Below, piece by piece: positions 34,652 to 47,354 of a stretch of DNA of 64,000 nucleotides. The notes below the pieces were generated by a model. The model had not been told where the DNA came from, did not search any database, and worked only from the letters and a program-made list of their open reading frames with translations. How positions within the stretch are numbered: position 1 is the stretch's first letter; each line of letters opens with the position of its first letter. The stretch comes from Sternotherus odoratus. Its lineage: Eukaryota; Chordata; Testudines; Kinosternidae. The translations under genes were made by a program, and so were the position numbers. Where the stretch lies: NCBI GenBank assembly GCA_032164245.1, contig JAVMKO010000003.1, positions 140,729,259 through 140,793,258 on the forward strand, given 5' to 3'.

Positions 34652-35466
34652 CAGTGTTCAATACTTCATTTTAATTTTAGTTTCTGAAGTTTGCTTTTCA
34701 TGCTTAGTTTTAAGCTTGAAATTCACTCAAGAATTTAATTACAGTATATATCAAGAAACAGTCTCAACTTTATAACTCCTTTAAAATTCTGGAAAAAAAC
34801 ACTGGAACATTTTTGCAAGTTTACACAGAATATACACAGTCAGGGCATGAAAATGAAAAGTTTGCTTTAGGTCTTTGGATAAAAGTTTTGTAGCTGTATT
34901 GGACGATAGAAGAGGCAACGGAAAACCCAGCTGTTGTAACACAGTCCTGGAGAGGAAAACTTGGTTATAAACATATATAACCTAACATACATTTACCTTT
35001 CTGGCCTGCAATTTTTCCATGCTACATATATTATTCCTATTCAGAGATATAAGATATATTTTTTTCAAAATTGTCAGCTGAATGAAAGAAGGAAAAAATC
35101 CTAGTCCTTTTCTTTCTAGTAGAGCCAATGCAAATATTCAGGAGCTATTTTCCCCTTAAATTAATCTTCCCATTCCAATAAAAAAAGAGATAGAAAGCCT
35201 TTTCTAAATGACTGGCAAGAGATGCAACAGGAAGTATGTGATTGTCACCCTCTGTTCTGTATTCCACTTGTATCGTCACTATTACAATAAACCTAAGCCT
35301 CTACAAGTTGAAGGACTGGAGTCTCAACATGTTTCAAAATCTGGGTCAGCTCTGAAAAGCCTGATATTTAAAAGTTAAGATAGCTCCCAACTTTGGACTG
35401 TCATAGCTCGAGAACCGCCGCTTTGAAAATCAAGATCCATTTCCTGCCTGTGGTAAGAATATCATG
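34652..35466 (-). other. THADA intron stretch without recognised feature
   Basis: AT-rich sequence; nothing recognised. Confidence 0.5.
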
Positions 35467-35468
35467 TA

Positions 35469-36085
35469 CAGTGGAGTCCCGGTATAACGCGCCCCGCTAT
35501 AAGGCGAGTTCGGTTATAGCGCGGTTATACCGTAGCTCCCAAGTCCTAGCTCTTTGTCCCAGGCAGGCTGGGGGGCCATGGCTTCTCTCCCGTGCTGGGC
35601 AGTGCAGAGAGAAACTGCAGCCTCCCCTGCCAGAGACAGGGAACTCAGGACTGCAGGCGGGGCCTGTGACTTCTCTCCCCGCTGCTCAGCAGGGGAGAGA
35701 AGCTGCGGCCCCGAGCCTGCCTGGGTCAGAGAACTCCGGGGTTGCAGACTGCAGCCCAGGAGTTCCCTGTGGAAGCCGCAGCTCCGTGCCTGCCGGGACA
35801 GGGGCTGCATGGAGCCCTGGAGTCCCCCGTCCCGGCAGGCGCGGGGCAGCGGCTTCCTGTCCCGTGCCTGCCGGGACAGCGGTCTCCGGGGCTGCATGGA
35901 GCCCCGCAGTCCCCTGTCCCAGCAGGCGAGGGGCAGGAAGCCGCTGCAGGCGCAGGGCAGGAAGCAGGGAGAGAATCTGCAGCCCCACGACTGCCGGGAA
36001 TGGAACCCTGCTACAACGCGACCCCGCATTTAGCGCGATGGGATTTTTTGGCTCCCATCCCTCGCGTTATAGCGGGGTTCCACTG
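35469..36085. mobile_element. pogo/Tigger-like MITE with TA duplications (617 bp)
   Basis: Left end CAGTGGAGTCCCGGTATAAC, complement of right end CAGTGGAACCCCGCTATAAC, TA at 35467-35468 and 36086-36087. The centre is GC-rich with tandem-like blocks built on GTGCCTGCCGGGACAG and GCATGGAGCCC. Frames up to 237 aa lie over it on both strands, all composition-driven. No transposase. Confidence 0.92.
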
Positions 36086-36109
36086 TATTTCTCTTTAGTA
36101 ACTTGAAAT

Positions 36110-36725
36110 GCTTAAGGAATGGGCAACACTTTTCAGGCAAATAATTTATTCACTGAAAAACTGAGGTTTTGTTGACCCAAAATTATTTGCCAATTTAACA
36201 TGAAGTTGACAAATAATTTCAGCCCCCCCCCCCCCCAAAAAGCGGTGGAGTAAGAAAAGCAGTGGCAGTGATGACCTCCCTTCTAACTTTTAGCCCAATG
36301 ATTAGGGCACTTGTCTGGAATGAGGAAGACGAGTTCAATTCCACCCTCTACCAGACATGGAAATGGGATTTGAACTTGAGTCTCATACAGTGCAGAAGAG
36401 TGCCTGAGGCACTGGGCTCTAGGATACTTTACAGCACGTCTCGCTCTGATCCCTGTTGAAGCAATTTGGCTGTGTATAAAGAATTAAATAAGGGGATTTG
36501 AATGAGGGTTTCCCATCTCCAAGGTGAGTACCCAAACCACCAGGCTATAGAGTTAGTCTCTCTCTTTCTCTCTTGCCCATTGACACTTCTGCAATGACTG
36601 ACAGACACACAAATTCAAATCCCTTCTCTCACATCAGGCAGAGGAGGAATTGAACCTTGGTCTCCCACATCCTAGGTGAGTGCTCTGACTACTGGGAGGC
36701 ACTAACAGCATCCCTTTTTGTTAGA
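36110..36725. repeat. tRNA-like interspersed repeat, second copy
   Basis: Begins with AGGTTTTGTTGACCCAAAAT-type sequence like 5120-5150, then a C-run (36222-36236). A tRNA-like stretch follows: TAGCCCAATGATTAGGGCAC as A box and GAGTTCAATTCC as B box. Related blocks continue in the opposite sense (GGGATTTGAACTTGAGTCTC, GAATTGAACCTTGGTCTCCC with GGTGAGTGCTCTGACTACTG). Several tRNA-like modules in tandem or inverted order are unusual for an ordinary SINE. Confidence 0.5.
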
Positions 36726-38903
36726 GGCATAATGATATTTTATTATAATTAGTTTTCTTTAAGAACATAAACCCACGAGAATGAAAGACTGCTTTGAAAT
36801 GGCCACATAAAACCCAAATGCTTTTAGTCACTAAGTTTTAACTTAAGCCCTTTAACTTGAGTTGTGTCCAAAGGTGCTGGCTTTCACTACACCTAAAGAG
36901 AGTACCAAACGTGGTACATTGTCAGATCATAAGCGATCCAAACACAGTAAATGCTGTGTTGTTCTATGGAGACATTCATTGGCAAGTCAATACAATGCTT
37001 TAATGGCTCCTTCAGAACATGTCAGCAAGGTAAAGCCAGTATGAATTTCCTAGCTATATATTTATGAGTAGGCTTTACAATTTATAATACAAGTCCAGTC
37101 CATACATAGAAACTCACGAATAATTATACATCTTTCACAGCCTGGATATTTTATCCACGTGAGACAGAAAAGTGAAATAGTGCAGAGACACCAGAACACA
37201 CAGCAGTGTCAGAGTAAAAAGATCTGCCCCTAGCAAAGATGCATATCATGAAGAACAATGCCCAGAGGAAGCCATTATTGTTTCAATATAGCTATGCCTA
37301 TTTTAAAAAGTTGTACCAAAAATAGCTTCTACACACATGAATGAAGCAAAGTCCAAATATTTACACAGCCAAGATTCAGTTCTTGGCATTGTGTCAGTGT
37401 TCTCAATTTTAACTCACTTGTTCGGCAGAAACTAGGAGCCTTTCAAAGACAGCATGCTCAGTGCATGGGGAAAGAGAATGACTCAACAGCGAGCCTCCAG
37501 TACACATTAAGAAGCAAAGTGATGGGCTCAAAACAGTCCCATCCAGTTATCTGAGAGAAGAGGACAAGGGCTGGGAGACAGGTGAATTAAAACTGAGTGG
37601 ATGGTGGGCATACAGAGTTTCAGCTGGACCACAGAGAACCTCATGGGAGCTAAAACTTTCCCCAGAGTCCCACTTTTTATACAATGTTTTGACCCAAAGC
37701 AAATGTTCAGTTTCAAGTCCATGTCTCTGAAAGACATGGCTGACATAACCTTTATGGAAAAAGTGACAACACCATCATAGCATCATATAAGCATGTGTGT
37801 ATGTCTTCCGATTTAGAAATGGGGCTTCCTTAGCTGGTTGGCCAAATCTTTGGTGTTGGCTTGTTTCAGTGCTTTGGACACGCAAGTGAAATTCCTAGCA
37901 ATATACGCCACTTGGACACAGCAGAAAATCCAGTTTTCCAAAAGTGAGCAAATTCCACTATTGCTCTGGCCGTTACAAAAGCTCTCAGTCTTGAACTCAA
38001 TGCTGAAACTAACCTCACATAACAGCACCCAATAGCTGGAAGGCCTATCCCGAAATATTTAAATTATGCGCATCTTGCATCATTTAAAATCATGTCTCAC
38101 ACAGATTCCTATAGAAACCGTGCTCTTACATTTTAGTATTAATATAAAAATGTTTCATACTCTTTCCATTACAATGGTAGTTATCTAAATATAATGGTGC
38201 CTTGGTAAATAAGCCTAGCAGAAAAGTTGTCTCCAGCCAAAAATGTGAGTTATAAGCATTCAAAACGGCACACCTTATTTTTGTCCACAGAAAAATGGCC
38301 AAAATTTAGATCACCTTCCCCTCCACCTGAATATTTATGAAAAATAAAAACCCATTATGCATCCAGTCCACATGACTAATCAAATCAAAATATGGAGAAG
38401 TAGGCTGTTTGTAAAAATTACACAGGACTTAGGCTTGACAGGATTTTTATATTTGAGGGAGGAAAAATGTGGTTTCCTACAAGTTCCATGTGGTGTTTTG
38501 GTGTCACTTCCTGCTTCTCTTGGGTTTCCAACATTTCTGGGACTAGTCAGATACAACTTCTGTATGTCATATGGTACCCGGAAACTCCAAATTCCAAAAT
38601 TAGTAGCTTTGTGTGATGCCGTTTGTCCGTTAGCTGTCCATGTGGGAAATAAATGCAACTCAGAGCCTGTCACTGACACTGATTTCACCTACACAGGATG
38701 CCTGCTACAAGCCAAAAGATATTGTGGGGCTTTTTTAAGGAAGAGAGCAGGAGAGTAAGGATGTCTGGAGGCCTCCAGAAGTAGGCAAGTGTGAGGGTCA
38801 ACAGATAATCACTCAAGGTCTTGTAGGAATGTTCTTTTAATTTGATGAAGTGGAAGAGACAGTGCTATAAAGGCTCCACTAGCTCACCATGGAATTTCAT
38901 AGG
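36726..38903 (-). other. THADA intron stretch without recognised feature
   Basis: AT-rich sequence; the 133-aa plus frame at 38357-38758 and its minus-strand shadow have no recognisable domain or splice support. Confidence 0.4.
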
Positions 38904-38911
38904 TTTTGGGG

Positions 38912-39070
38912 CAATGTTACCTCTAATTTTTTACTGGCTTGCGCACAAAAAAAATATTCTATGCAAATTTTTGTGCTTCTGTGCAAATTTTTGTGCGCAC
39001 ATTTCCCTGTGTGTGCAGGGTTTAGGATCTGTGTGCGCACGCACATGCGCACAGCTCAGAGGGAACAGTG
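38912..39070. mobile_element. hAT MITE, 159 bp, perfect 8-bp target duplication
   Basis: Ends CAATGTTACCTCTAATTTTT and (complement) CACTGTTCCCTCTGAG, flanked by TTTTGGGG at 38904-38911 and 39071-39078. Interior has GTGCGCAC palindromes. Same family as 46779-47354. Confidence 0.9.
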
Positions 39071-39079
39071 TTTTGGGGC

Positions 39080-40440
39080 TTAGGATGACTGAAAGGAACC
39101 AAACAGGAAGTGTGAAGAAATGGTTTGTATGAGGCCCTCAGTTGCATTATTTCATTTAGAGAGCACTAGCAGGCTGAAGTGTGACATTGTTTTCTGGCTG
39201 AGAAAGTGTCTCCTGACAAATGAAATTCCATCTTTATATCTGAAGTTGAATTCTGGATCAGAGACTTGAAAGAAAATCACAGACATCACCCTCCATTCCA
39301 AACCCAAACATCCATTAACTCTGCGTTAGACCTTACAAATGAGACTTAACTGACTGGCCAATTTTATATCATTAAGGTTGAACAAATCACTGGGGAAACA
39401 GTAGTCTGAGACTTGATTGTAGTTACATTTTTAATTCTTGTATGTGAATATAAAATTAGGATGAGTTGAACTCACTGGCAAAAAAAAGGAACATTGCATG
39501 AGTTCCTAGAATCTGGGGAAAATTTTAAGAGAAAATGTTAATAAAACTAAATATTCCCTTTATCTTTATGTGCTCACATTCAGACTTCTATGAACACGTC
39601 CAAAGTCAGCAGTTACATAGTAATATATCACTGGGATAACAATAAGTGATTTGTTTAAAGCACGAAACTGATTGGTATGTGAATCAGGAAACGTATCCTA
39701 CACAAGTTATGTCCCCCTGTGCGAATGTAAATCTGAATTGTCAGGTTGAGAATCTTAATGTGCAATACTGCATTTTCATCCATTGGCTTTGGAAAGCTTA
39801 ATAATGTTGGAACCCCTTTGATTTTTGTTCTACCTTTATTTCCCCTAAGCAGTAGTGATTGTGGACTGGGTTTATATAAAAATGAAATTGATCTTAGTCT
39901 CTCTCAGTTTGGAGCTCTGCAAATATTTTTTTTAACAAAGTTTGCTTCACCTTTTATAAGTAAAGTCATGCTCAAAATATGGCAGTCATTGGCTGGCTTA
40001 TTCTTGACTGCAAAAGCCTACACCAAATGAATATGCATTTATTGGAAGAAACTAGCAGTATTTAGCCAAGCACATTCCATGCTCACTGGACCAGGTGTAT
40101 AATTGTATCAACAGTGTCTGGCTTAACTGCTGAAACTAGACATCCGTTGTATTACTGATTTATTTCTTTTTTTTTAAAGAAGAATGAGTTAAAAGCCAGG
40201 TCATCCTTTTTGTTGTTTTCTTTGGAAGAGAGGAAAGAAATGGAAAACTTGATGCTTTGGCCTCATTTCTGTCAGAGCAAGGAGGAAGGATTTGAACCAG
40301 TGCAGTACTGTGCATAATCCCTTCTACACCTATAATCTCCTCTGCACAAAACTCAGCAGAAGAAACCCTTAAATCTAATCTATAGTCATTTGGGAAATGT
40401 GACCCTTTGTAGTATATTCATCGCCATCCAAACCATAGGG
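39080..40440 (-). other. THADA intron stretch without recognised feature
   Basis: AT-rich sequence, nothing recognised. Confidence 0.5.
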
Positions 40441-40449
40441 CTTTCTCTT

Positions 40450-40930
40450 CAAGGCTAGTTTGGGTGCTGGCTCTGGGAGGGGGCTCAGAGTGGGGACTTA
40501 GGGTGCAGGAGGGAGTTTGGAGTGCAGGAGTGGGTATGGGGTGCAGCCTTCCGCTGGGCAGCACTTATCTCCCAGCAGCTCCTGGTTGGTGGCGCAGTGT
40601 GGCTGCCACTAAGACAGGCTCTCTACCTATGTCGGCCCCATGCAAGTCCTGGAAAGAACCAACATGCCCCTGCGGCCCCGGGACTGGAGGCGGCACGTGG
40701 CTCCATGCACTGCCCCTCTCTGCAAGCACCACTCCCACAACTCCCACTGGCACGGCTCCCCCTTCTCAGTCAATCAGAGCTGCATGGGCGGTGCTTACAG
40801 GCAACGAGCAGGATGCAGAGGGAGACCCCTGCTCTCAGGGCCATCCTGGCCGCTGCCGCAGCCCCACTGCGATGCTGGGGATCACGATTGACCGGGAGAT
40901 CCTCTAGTATCGACCGGTTGGTGACCATTG
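40450..40930. mobile_element. GC-rich non-autonomous element (probable hAT-like)
   Basis: Starts with the GGCTCTGGGAGGGGGCTCAG low-complexity type and ends ATCACGATTGACCGGGAGAT then GTATCGACCGGTTGGTGACC. Frames across it overlap on both strands. No target duplication fixed. Confidence 0.4.
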
Positions 40931-40932
40931 CA

Positions 40933-41677
40933 ATAACAAGTGCAAAATCCTACACTTTGGAAGGAAAAATCAAATGAACGCCTACAAAATGGGAAAAACA
41001 GGGTAAGTGGCAGTACTGCTGAAAAGGATCTTGGGGTTATAGTGGATCAGAAACTGAACAGGAATCAACAATGTGATGCAGTTGTGAAAATGGTTATCAT
41101 TCTGGGGTGTATTAACAGGAGTGTCATAGGTAAGAAACGGAAGGTAATTGTTTCACTGTACTCAGCACTGGTGAGACCTCCAATGGAGTGCTATGCCCAG
41201 TACTGGGTGCTACATTTTAGGAAAGATGTGGACAAACTCCTCCCCAGAGGAGATCAACAAAAATTATAAAATGTTTAGAAAACCTGACCTGTGAGGAAAG
41301 GTTAAAAAAACTGAGCATCTTTAGTCTTGAAAAAAGAAGACTGAAAGGAGACCCGAGAACAGTTTTCAAATATGTTCAGGGTTGTTATTAAATCAATTGT
41401 TCTCCATGTCCAATTAAAGTAGAACAAGACAGGGGGTTAATCTGCTGCAAGGGAGATTAAGATTTGATATCAGAAAGTTTATTCTAACTATAAATTTACT
41501 TAAGCTCTGGCATAGGCTTCCAAGGGAGGTTGTAGAATCCCCATCACTGGAGCTGTTAAAGAACAGGTTGGACAAACATCTGTCATGATAGTCAAGGTTT
41601 ACTTGGTAGGACCTCACCACAGGGGGCTGGATTTGAAGACTTCTCAAGGTCTCTTCCAGCTGTAAATCTATGCACTG
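40933..41677 (+). mobile_element. CR1 LINE 3' end
   Basis: Encodes STAEKDLGVIVDQKLNRNQQ and [21 protein letters not shown] (40940-41269), then the degenerate tail ACCTGTGAGGAAAGGTTAAA and GACTTCTCAAGGTCTCTTCC. Frame broken after KDVDKLL. 5'-truncated. Confidence 0.9.
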
Positions 41678-41955
41678 ATGACCACCAGCTGAACCCATGC
41701 TGAGCTAAGGAAAAGACCAGCCATCTTGCGGGTAAGGAGGTAATCCAAAATATCATGAATACCTGCTGTCTCAGAAAAAATATGGTGGTGGTGGTAGGCC
41801 CAAATGCTTCCACTTTGCTAAGTAACATTTTTGAGTCCTTTCTGCTAATAGTAAGAATAGTTCGCACAGTTTTATGACAGAAATATTTTAGACCCAATGC
41901 CAATCCAAATACCAAGTTCTAAAGAGAAGAGCTTTTGGGTTGGGATGTCTGACTG

Positions 41956-42449
41956 TGTCACAGGGTCCACACAGGTCTCGCTCTCTTTCCCCCGTGCCCT
42001 GTGTTCTGGCTGATCGAAATAAAAGTCTTCACACCCTCTTCTGGTGCTTCACCCTAGTGTCCTTTATTACAGTATACATCAGTGGCTTAAGTGCAAGAAA
42101 GTGCTCCCCTTCGTTCCCCAACAGTTACCCTCTTTGTACCTGGGTACAGGGTCTCCAGGCCTCTGAGGCACCTTGCCTGCAGGAAAGAGACAGTGTAACA
42201 ACCTCCTGTCCCCTTCCTGGCCTGCCTCCTGACTGAGTAAACTCAGGGCTTTTTCTAGCCCTCTCAGTTTGTAGCCTCAGCTGTGACCCCGTAGCCTAGC
42301 CTGCTGCAGTGAGCCAGGCCTTGTTAGGGCCCACAGCTGGGCTCCCTGCTGGCTGCTTCAAGCCTCCGCCTCTGGCCCTCCTGCCAGAAAGCAGGGCTTA
42401 GCCAACAGGGACAGGGCATTCAAGGGGTTTTTACCCCTGCCCTGCCACA
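41956..42449 (-). mobile_element. Solo LTR (494 bp) inserted in DIRS copy 2
   Basis: On the minus strand it starts TGTGGCAGGGCAGGGGTAAA and ends GGACCCTGTGACA, i.e. TG...CA. Flanks are GACTG (41951-41955) and CACTG (42450-42454), a 5-bp duplication with one mismatch. An AGAAAAAGCCC element about 200 bp in may be the TATA-box region, and a poly(A) signal AATAAA is at about 42063-42068 (minus). The GTGACA end is shared with the 62.6-kb repeat. No internal region remains. Gypsy or ERV class cannot be told from the LTR alone. Confidence 0.75.
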
Positions 42450-44224
42450 CACTGCCATTCTCAAGTCAAGAAATCTGAATAAGGATGAACTCTGATGAGC
42501 AGCCAGACTGACGTATTCAGGAGACCTGGGAACCAGAACTATTTGGGTATGATGAGAACGGCTCATTCAACAGGACAGAGCATCTTCCACAATATTAGAG
42601 GAAGTATCAGGACAGGAAGAAAGGTGTAGTTCAAATGGTCTCTCTAACGAAGTAGGAGAGCATCATCTCCCGAGAATTGACCCTGAGCTCCCCTGAAACA
42701 GTACGTGCTGCATTTCCTGTTTGTCTGAGAAGGAAACAGATCCTGGGCAGGGGTTCCATACTTTGCAATGATGCTGTTCACCAGTGACCCGTGTATTCTC
42801 ACTTGTGGTTGGTGGCAAAGTATCTGCTGAGTCTGCTAGTGAATTTGGGGTTCCTGAGAGGGCGTTGGGTTTTTGATATACCAGTTTCACAGACTGTACA
42901 CTTCTTTACACAGAGGAATGGATCTCACTTCTCCCTATTTATGAGTGTCATATTGTCTGTCATTATGAAAGCATGGTGAGATTGGATTAACAATAAAAAT
43001 ACCCTGCAAGATTCCTGACCTGCTCCTCTGAAAGTTAGAAGATTTATATTCATTCTGATTTCCCAGGGTGTTGAAGTGCCCCATGCTGGTTGATTGGTCA
43101 TGTGAGACCCTCCCATCCTAATAAAGAGGCTTCTGTTTATTGTGCTGTCAGGTGCAAGGGATAGAAAAAGACTGCCCATGCATACATGTGAAGGCTCTTT
43201 CCACCAACTCAGAGGAACCCTTATCTTGATGGGGATTTTCACATGATGGAGATGTTCATGCTGTTTGCTCGCTCAGTAGATGTACTGTTCAAAGCCAACC
43301 CTGCAAGCAGCAGAGGTGCAATCTGATGAATGGTGTTATGTAAGTACATGAAGCCACATGACCCAGTAGAGTAAGGCAAATACAGAGTGATGTGCGAGGG
43401 TTGTGCATACCTGAAAATCTGTCCATAGGGAAATAAGCCCTTGCTCTGAGTCTAAGGTCGCTCCGATGAAATCTACAGTCTGGATTGGTGTCAGGATAGA
43501 CTTTTGCATGTTCACAGAGACGCCCAGGGATGCTGGGAGATGAAGCAGTGACAAGGTCAATGCAATGATTTCTGGAGAAGTCCTGCCTGTAAGACGACAG
43601 ACATCTAGATACAGGAAGATGGAAGAACTGCCCATCTGAATAGTGCTGCTACTACGGAAAACTCTTTTATGAAGACCATAGTGCCACTGCTAGACCAAAT
43701 GGGAGTACTCTATAGCGATAGTGGTCAGGACCAACAACAAATCTGAGGAATCTTCCATGGAAAGGGTGAATATTCACATGAAAGTATTTGAAATAAAATC
43801 CATTTCCTTGATGCTGAAATACCATCTGCTCTGTTGCTCCCCACTAGAGGAACAGATTTTACCTCCTGAAAGAGGATCTCCTCGTGAGAATGACCCCTGA
43901 AAAGCTTCAGGGAAGGTGGTTGTGGTAGGGAGAGAAATTCTGTGTTATAGCCAGAATGAAGGATATCCAGCATGCACTTGTCCATTGTTGTTGTTCTCCA
44001 GTAGTGGGGAAATTGTACCAGGCATCCCCCAAAGCAGATCTCAGAATCAGGTAGAGATGACATTGGTCTGCAGCTCCCCAGCATCCTGTCAAAAATATTT
44101 TTTTTTAGTTGGGGCAAGAGGCTGGGTAAAGGCCTCAGCTTGTAAAGCAGCTTATATTATTTCCTCTTCGGGAACAAAAGTTTGCCTGGAATCTTTTAGT
44201 GAATGCAAAGATTCACTTGTCTTC

Positions 44225-44465
44225 ATAAGAACAGCCATACTGGGTCAGATTAGAGGTCCATCCAGCCCAGTATCCTGTCTTCCGACAGTGGACAATGCCT
44301 GGTGCCCCAGAGAGAATAAACAGAATAATCAAGTAATCCATTCCCTGTTGTCCATTCAGAACTTCAAGCAAAACAGATGTTAGGGACACCATCTCTATCC
44401 ACCCTGGCTAATAGCCATTGATCAATCTATCCTCCATACATTTATCTAGTTCTTTTTTTAACCCT
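44225..44465 (-). mobile_element. LINE 3'-tail repeat in DIRS copy 2
   Basis: AAGAACAGCCATACTGGGTC, CCCAGTATCCTGTCTTCCGA and ATGCCTGGTGCCCCAGAGAG form a well-known kind of reptile LINE-tail repeat. Orientation is inferred from the CATAAGAAC edge. No coding remains. Confidence 0.55.
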
Positions 44466-46778
44466 GTTATAGTCTCCTCAATACACAGATTGCTTTCCTC
44501 ACAAGACAAGTCTTGTTCATCTTCCACGCCTTCCTAGAGAGCACCAAGCGCGTGGCCAAGATTTCAAATGCATCACTACAGCATGGTCACCACAGATCTC
44601 GATGCAGTATCTACAGAATTGGCAGCAGCTTGTAATGAGGTTGTTGCCCCTAATCTGTCCTCATCAATAAGGGCTAGAAATGGAGCCCTATCTTCCTGGT
44701 GTAACTTGTCTTTAAAGTCAAGGAACTTACTTAAACTAGTTCTAAAAACTTATTTGGCCAGGAAGCCTGGTAGTTAGAATTTGAAAATTGGAGACCGGTG
44801 GAATTAAACATCTTTCTTCCCATAAGCTCCCATGTCTGGCTTGCCTATCTACACTGGTGACCCTTTGGTGCTGTTGTCTGGACCTTTCTTTGGCTGCTTG
44901 TATCACAAAGGAGTTCAGGGCAGAGTGGGAGAATAAGAACTCCACTCCTGCAGCCAGAGTGAAGTACTGCTTTTGTTCTCTCTTGGGGGTTCAGGAAGAG
45001 GTAGCCAACACGTGCCATAAAGATCTTACTGATTTCAGTAGCGAACTCATTCACTAGGAGTGCTACTCAGCTGGATCCCATAGGCTGTAGGATATCTAGA
45101 AGCTTCTGTTGTAAGTCCTGGACCTCCTCTTAGGAGATCTGAAACTCTTCTGCTACTCTCCGAAGCAGCTCTTTGAATTGTCTGTGGTCATCCAGAGGAG
45201 ATGGTGAGGCTGGAGTAACCACCTCATCAGGCAAGGAAAATGATATACCTGTAGTATCAGTGGTATTGACAGATCCTGTTCATTGTCCTCCTCTTCCATA
45301 GGCTCAGGAGAGTCTGGTTGGCCTCTTGGGGGGGAAACATGGTAAAACCTCCTATGGGATAGCACAGACTCTGGCATGTAAGTCCCATTGCCCCCCAGTT
45401 AGGTCAGCATGAAGGGTCAAAAGGAGGTTGTGGTAGTATCCAAGGCATTGGGTACCCTCAGTCGCCACAAGCAGGTCCTCACTTGGGCAGACGAGACTCT
45501 GGAGTCTCAGGAGACTCTTGATCCTCTGTTTGGGCTGAACTTTTGGTGGAGGGCAAGACAGTTCCACCAGTACATCCAACTCTCTTGATGAGGAGGAGAT
45601 TGAATCTGGTTCCATTGATCATACTGGTACCGAGAAGCTGTGGCTAGTTGATGGGATGGAAGACAGGCCTCTCCCTGATTCCATGATGTCTACTGGTATT
45701 GGAATCTTCCTGGTGAGGATCGGTTCCAGCAACTGAGGAGACCGTGAATCCAGGAGGATGAAGTATCCAGAGGATACTCTGGACTGGTGTAAGATACTGG
45801 AGCCTTCGAAGGATGCTTCTCGTTGCCTTGCACCACTGAAGTTAGTGTAAAGAGACTTCTGGTAATTGGTAGTTCCTTATGGGGCTGTGACAATACCACT
45901 TGTGAAGGAGTCTCCAACTGCATCTCTTTGTGGGTAAAAATGATTCATGGTCCCTTGTTTACGGGTATTTTGTCTAAGTTAGTACCATGATCTGTGTTGA
46001 TGAAAATGTGGGGATGGTACTGAAGGAACCTTGCTTCCATGTGCCTTCTGATCATGACCATGAGACTTAGAGGGCCCACGTCTTTGTGTCCTGAGTGCAA
46101 AGACTTGCTCAATCTAGACAGGGCTGGGAAGGGACTCCTTCTCTTAGTGATCTAGAAAGGGATCTGCTTTTATGCTTACTTTTGTGAGAAGGCCCAGACA
46201 AATAAATGGTTCTTCATTCTAGCTATTCCCACTCCTGAGTCAAGACAGTGAGTTAGGAGGTGTAATTCTCGATGGCTCAGGCCAATGTACACTGTGGGGT
46301 GGCATGGCTACCTGCCTCGGATCTGACTGAGGCCTCATGGCATGTTCTATAAGGTGCTTCCAAAATGGAGTTCTTGCACCTGCCACGTTTGTCTGGGGAA
46401 GGAGCAACAGACATGACACTTAGCAGAGAAAGCTTCTCTGAGGCAACAGAGGCAGCCCTGATGGTGGTTGCTGAGGACAAAGGAATGAGGGCAAGCGATA
46501 CAATTTTTGAATCCCGGGCATTATCTACGTCCTGTGATGAGGGAATTAGTTTGATCCCCATCCCAGAGAATCCTTCAACTGCTAACTAAACTTGTAAAAC
46601 TACTAACACTAACTATATATAAAACACTGTAATATTTATGTTGAAAAGGTAGTTTTGGACAACGGAGATTCTGATTCAGGCCATGTAGTGGTGAGAACGA
46701 ACTGCAGCAGCATCAGTCCATACTGCCCCTTATACTTTCATCCTGAAGCACAAGGAGAGCAACAGCATAGGTGTGGAC

Positions 46779-47354
46779 CAGTGTTCTCTCTAATTTTTTA
46801 TGCTCATGTGAGGAATGAATATGGAGGTGACGTGTGATGGGGGTGGTGCCAAGGGGTTTGGAGTGTGGGAGGGGACTCAAGGCTGGGGCAGAGGGTTGGA
46901 GTGCAGGGGTAGGGGGTAAGAACTCTGGCTGGGGGTGCGGGCACTGGGGTGGGGCCAGGGATGGGGGAATTGGGATGCAGGAGGGGGCTCAGGCCTAATC
47001 TAGGGGGTAGGGTGTGGGGTGATGAGGGTTTTGGCTGGGGATGAGGGGTGCAGGAGGGGGCTCAGGGCTGCAGCAGAGGATTGCGTGCAGGGGGTGAGGG
47101 TTCCAGCTAGGGGTGAAGGCTCTGAGGTGGGGCCAGGGATGAGGGGCTTGGGGTGCAGGCTGACCTGGGGCTGTGACTCCCCCCAGCTCTCTCTCGCTCC
47201 GGCAGCTCAGGGCTAGGTGAAAGACACCTATCCCAGGCCGCAGCAGCTCCAATGGGGCTGGGCTGGCCTGAGCCAGGGAAGGGGCACCTCTCACCCCGCC
47301 TGCGCAGCCCTTGATAGCTTGCTGTACGGCTGCAGCAGCTTAGAGGGAACTTAG
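46779..47354. mobile_element. hAT element in DIRS copy 2 terminus
   Basis: Ends CAGTGTTCTCTC and (complement) CTAAGTTCCCTC; GTGTGGAC duplicated at 46771-46778 and 47355-47362, extending to AGGTGTGGAC on the left and right. The interior is the GGGGTGAGGGTTCCAGCTAG type G-rich repeat. Same terminal family as 38912-39070. Confidence 0.8.

Noticed and set aside
35393..36106. 237-aa open frame, the longest but one in the window
   Set aside because: It lies across the GC-rich centre of a TA-flanked MITE, overlaps equal-length frames on the other strand, and has no domain.
36290..36350. A real tRNA gene
   Set aside because: Only A/B-box-like similarity; no full cloverleaf could be drawn and the sequence is part of a larger dispersed repeat.
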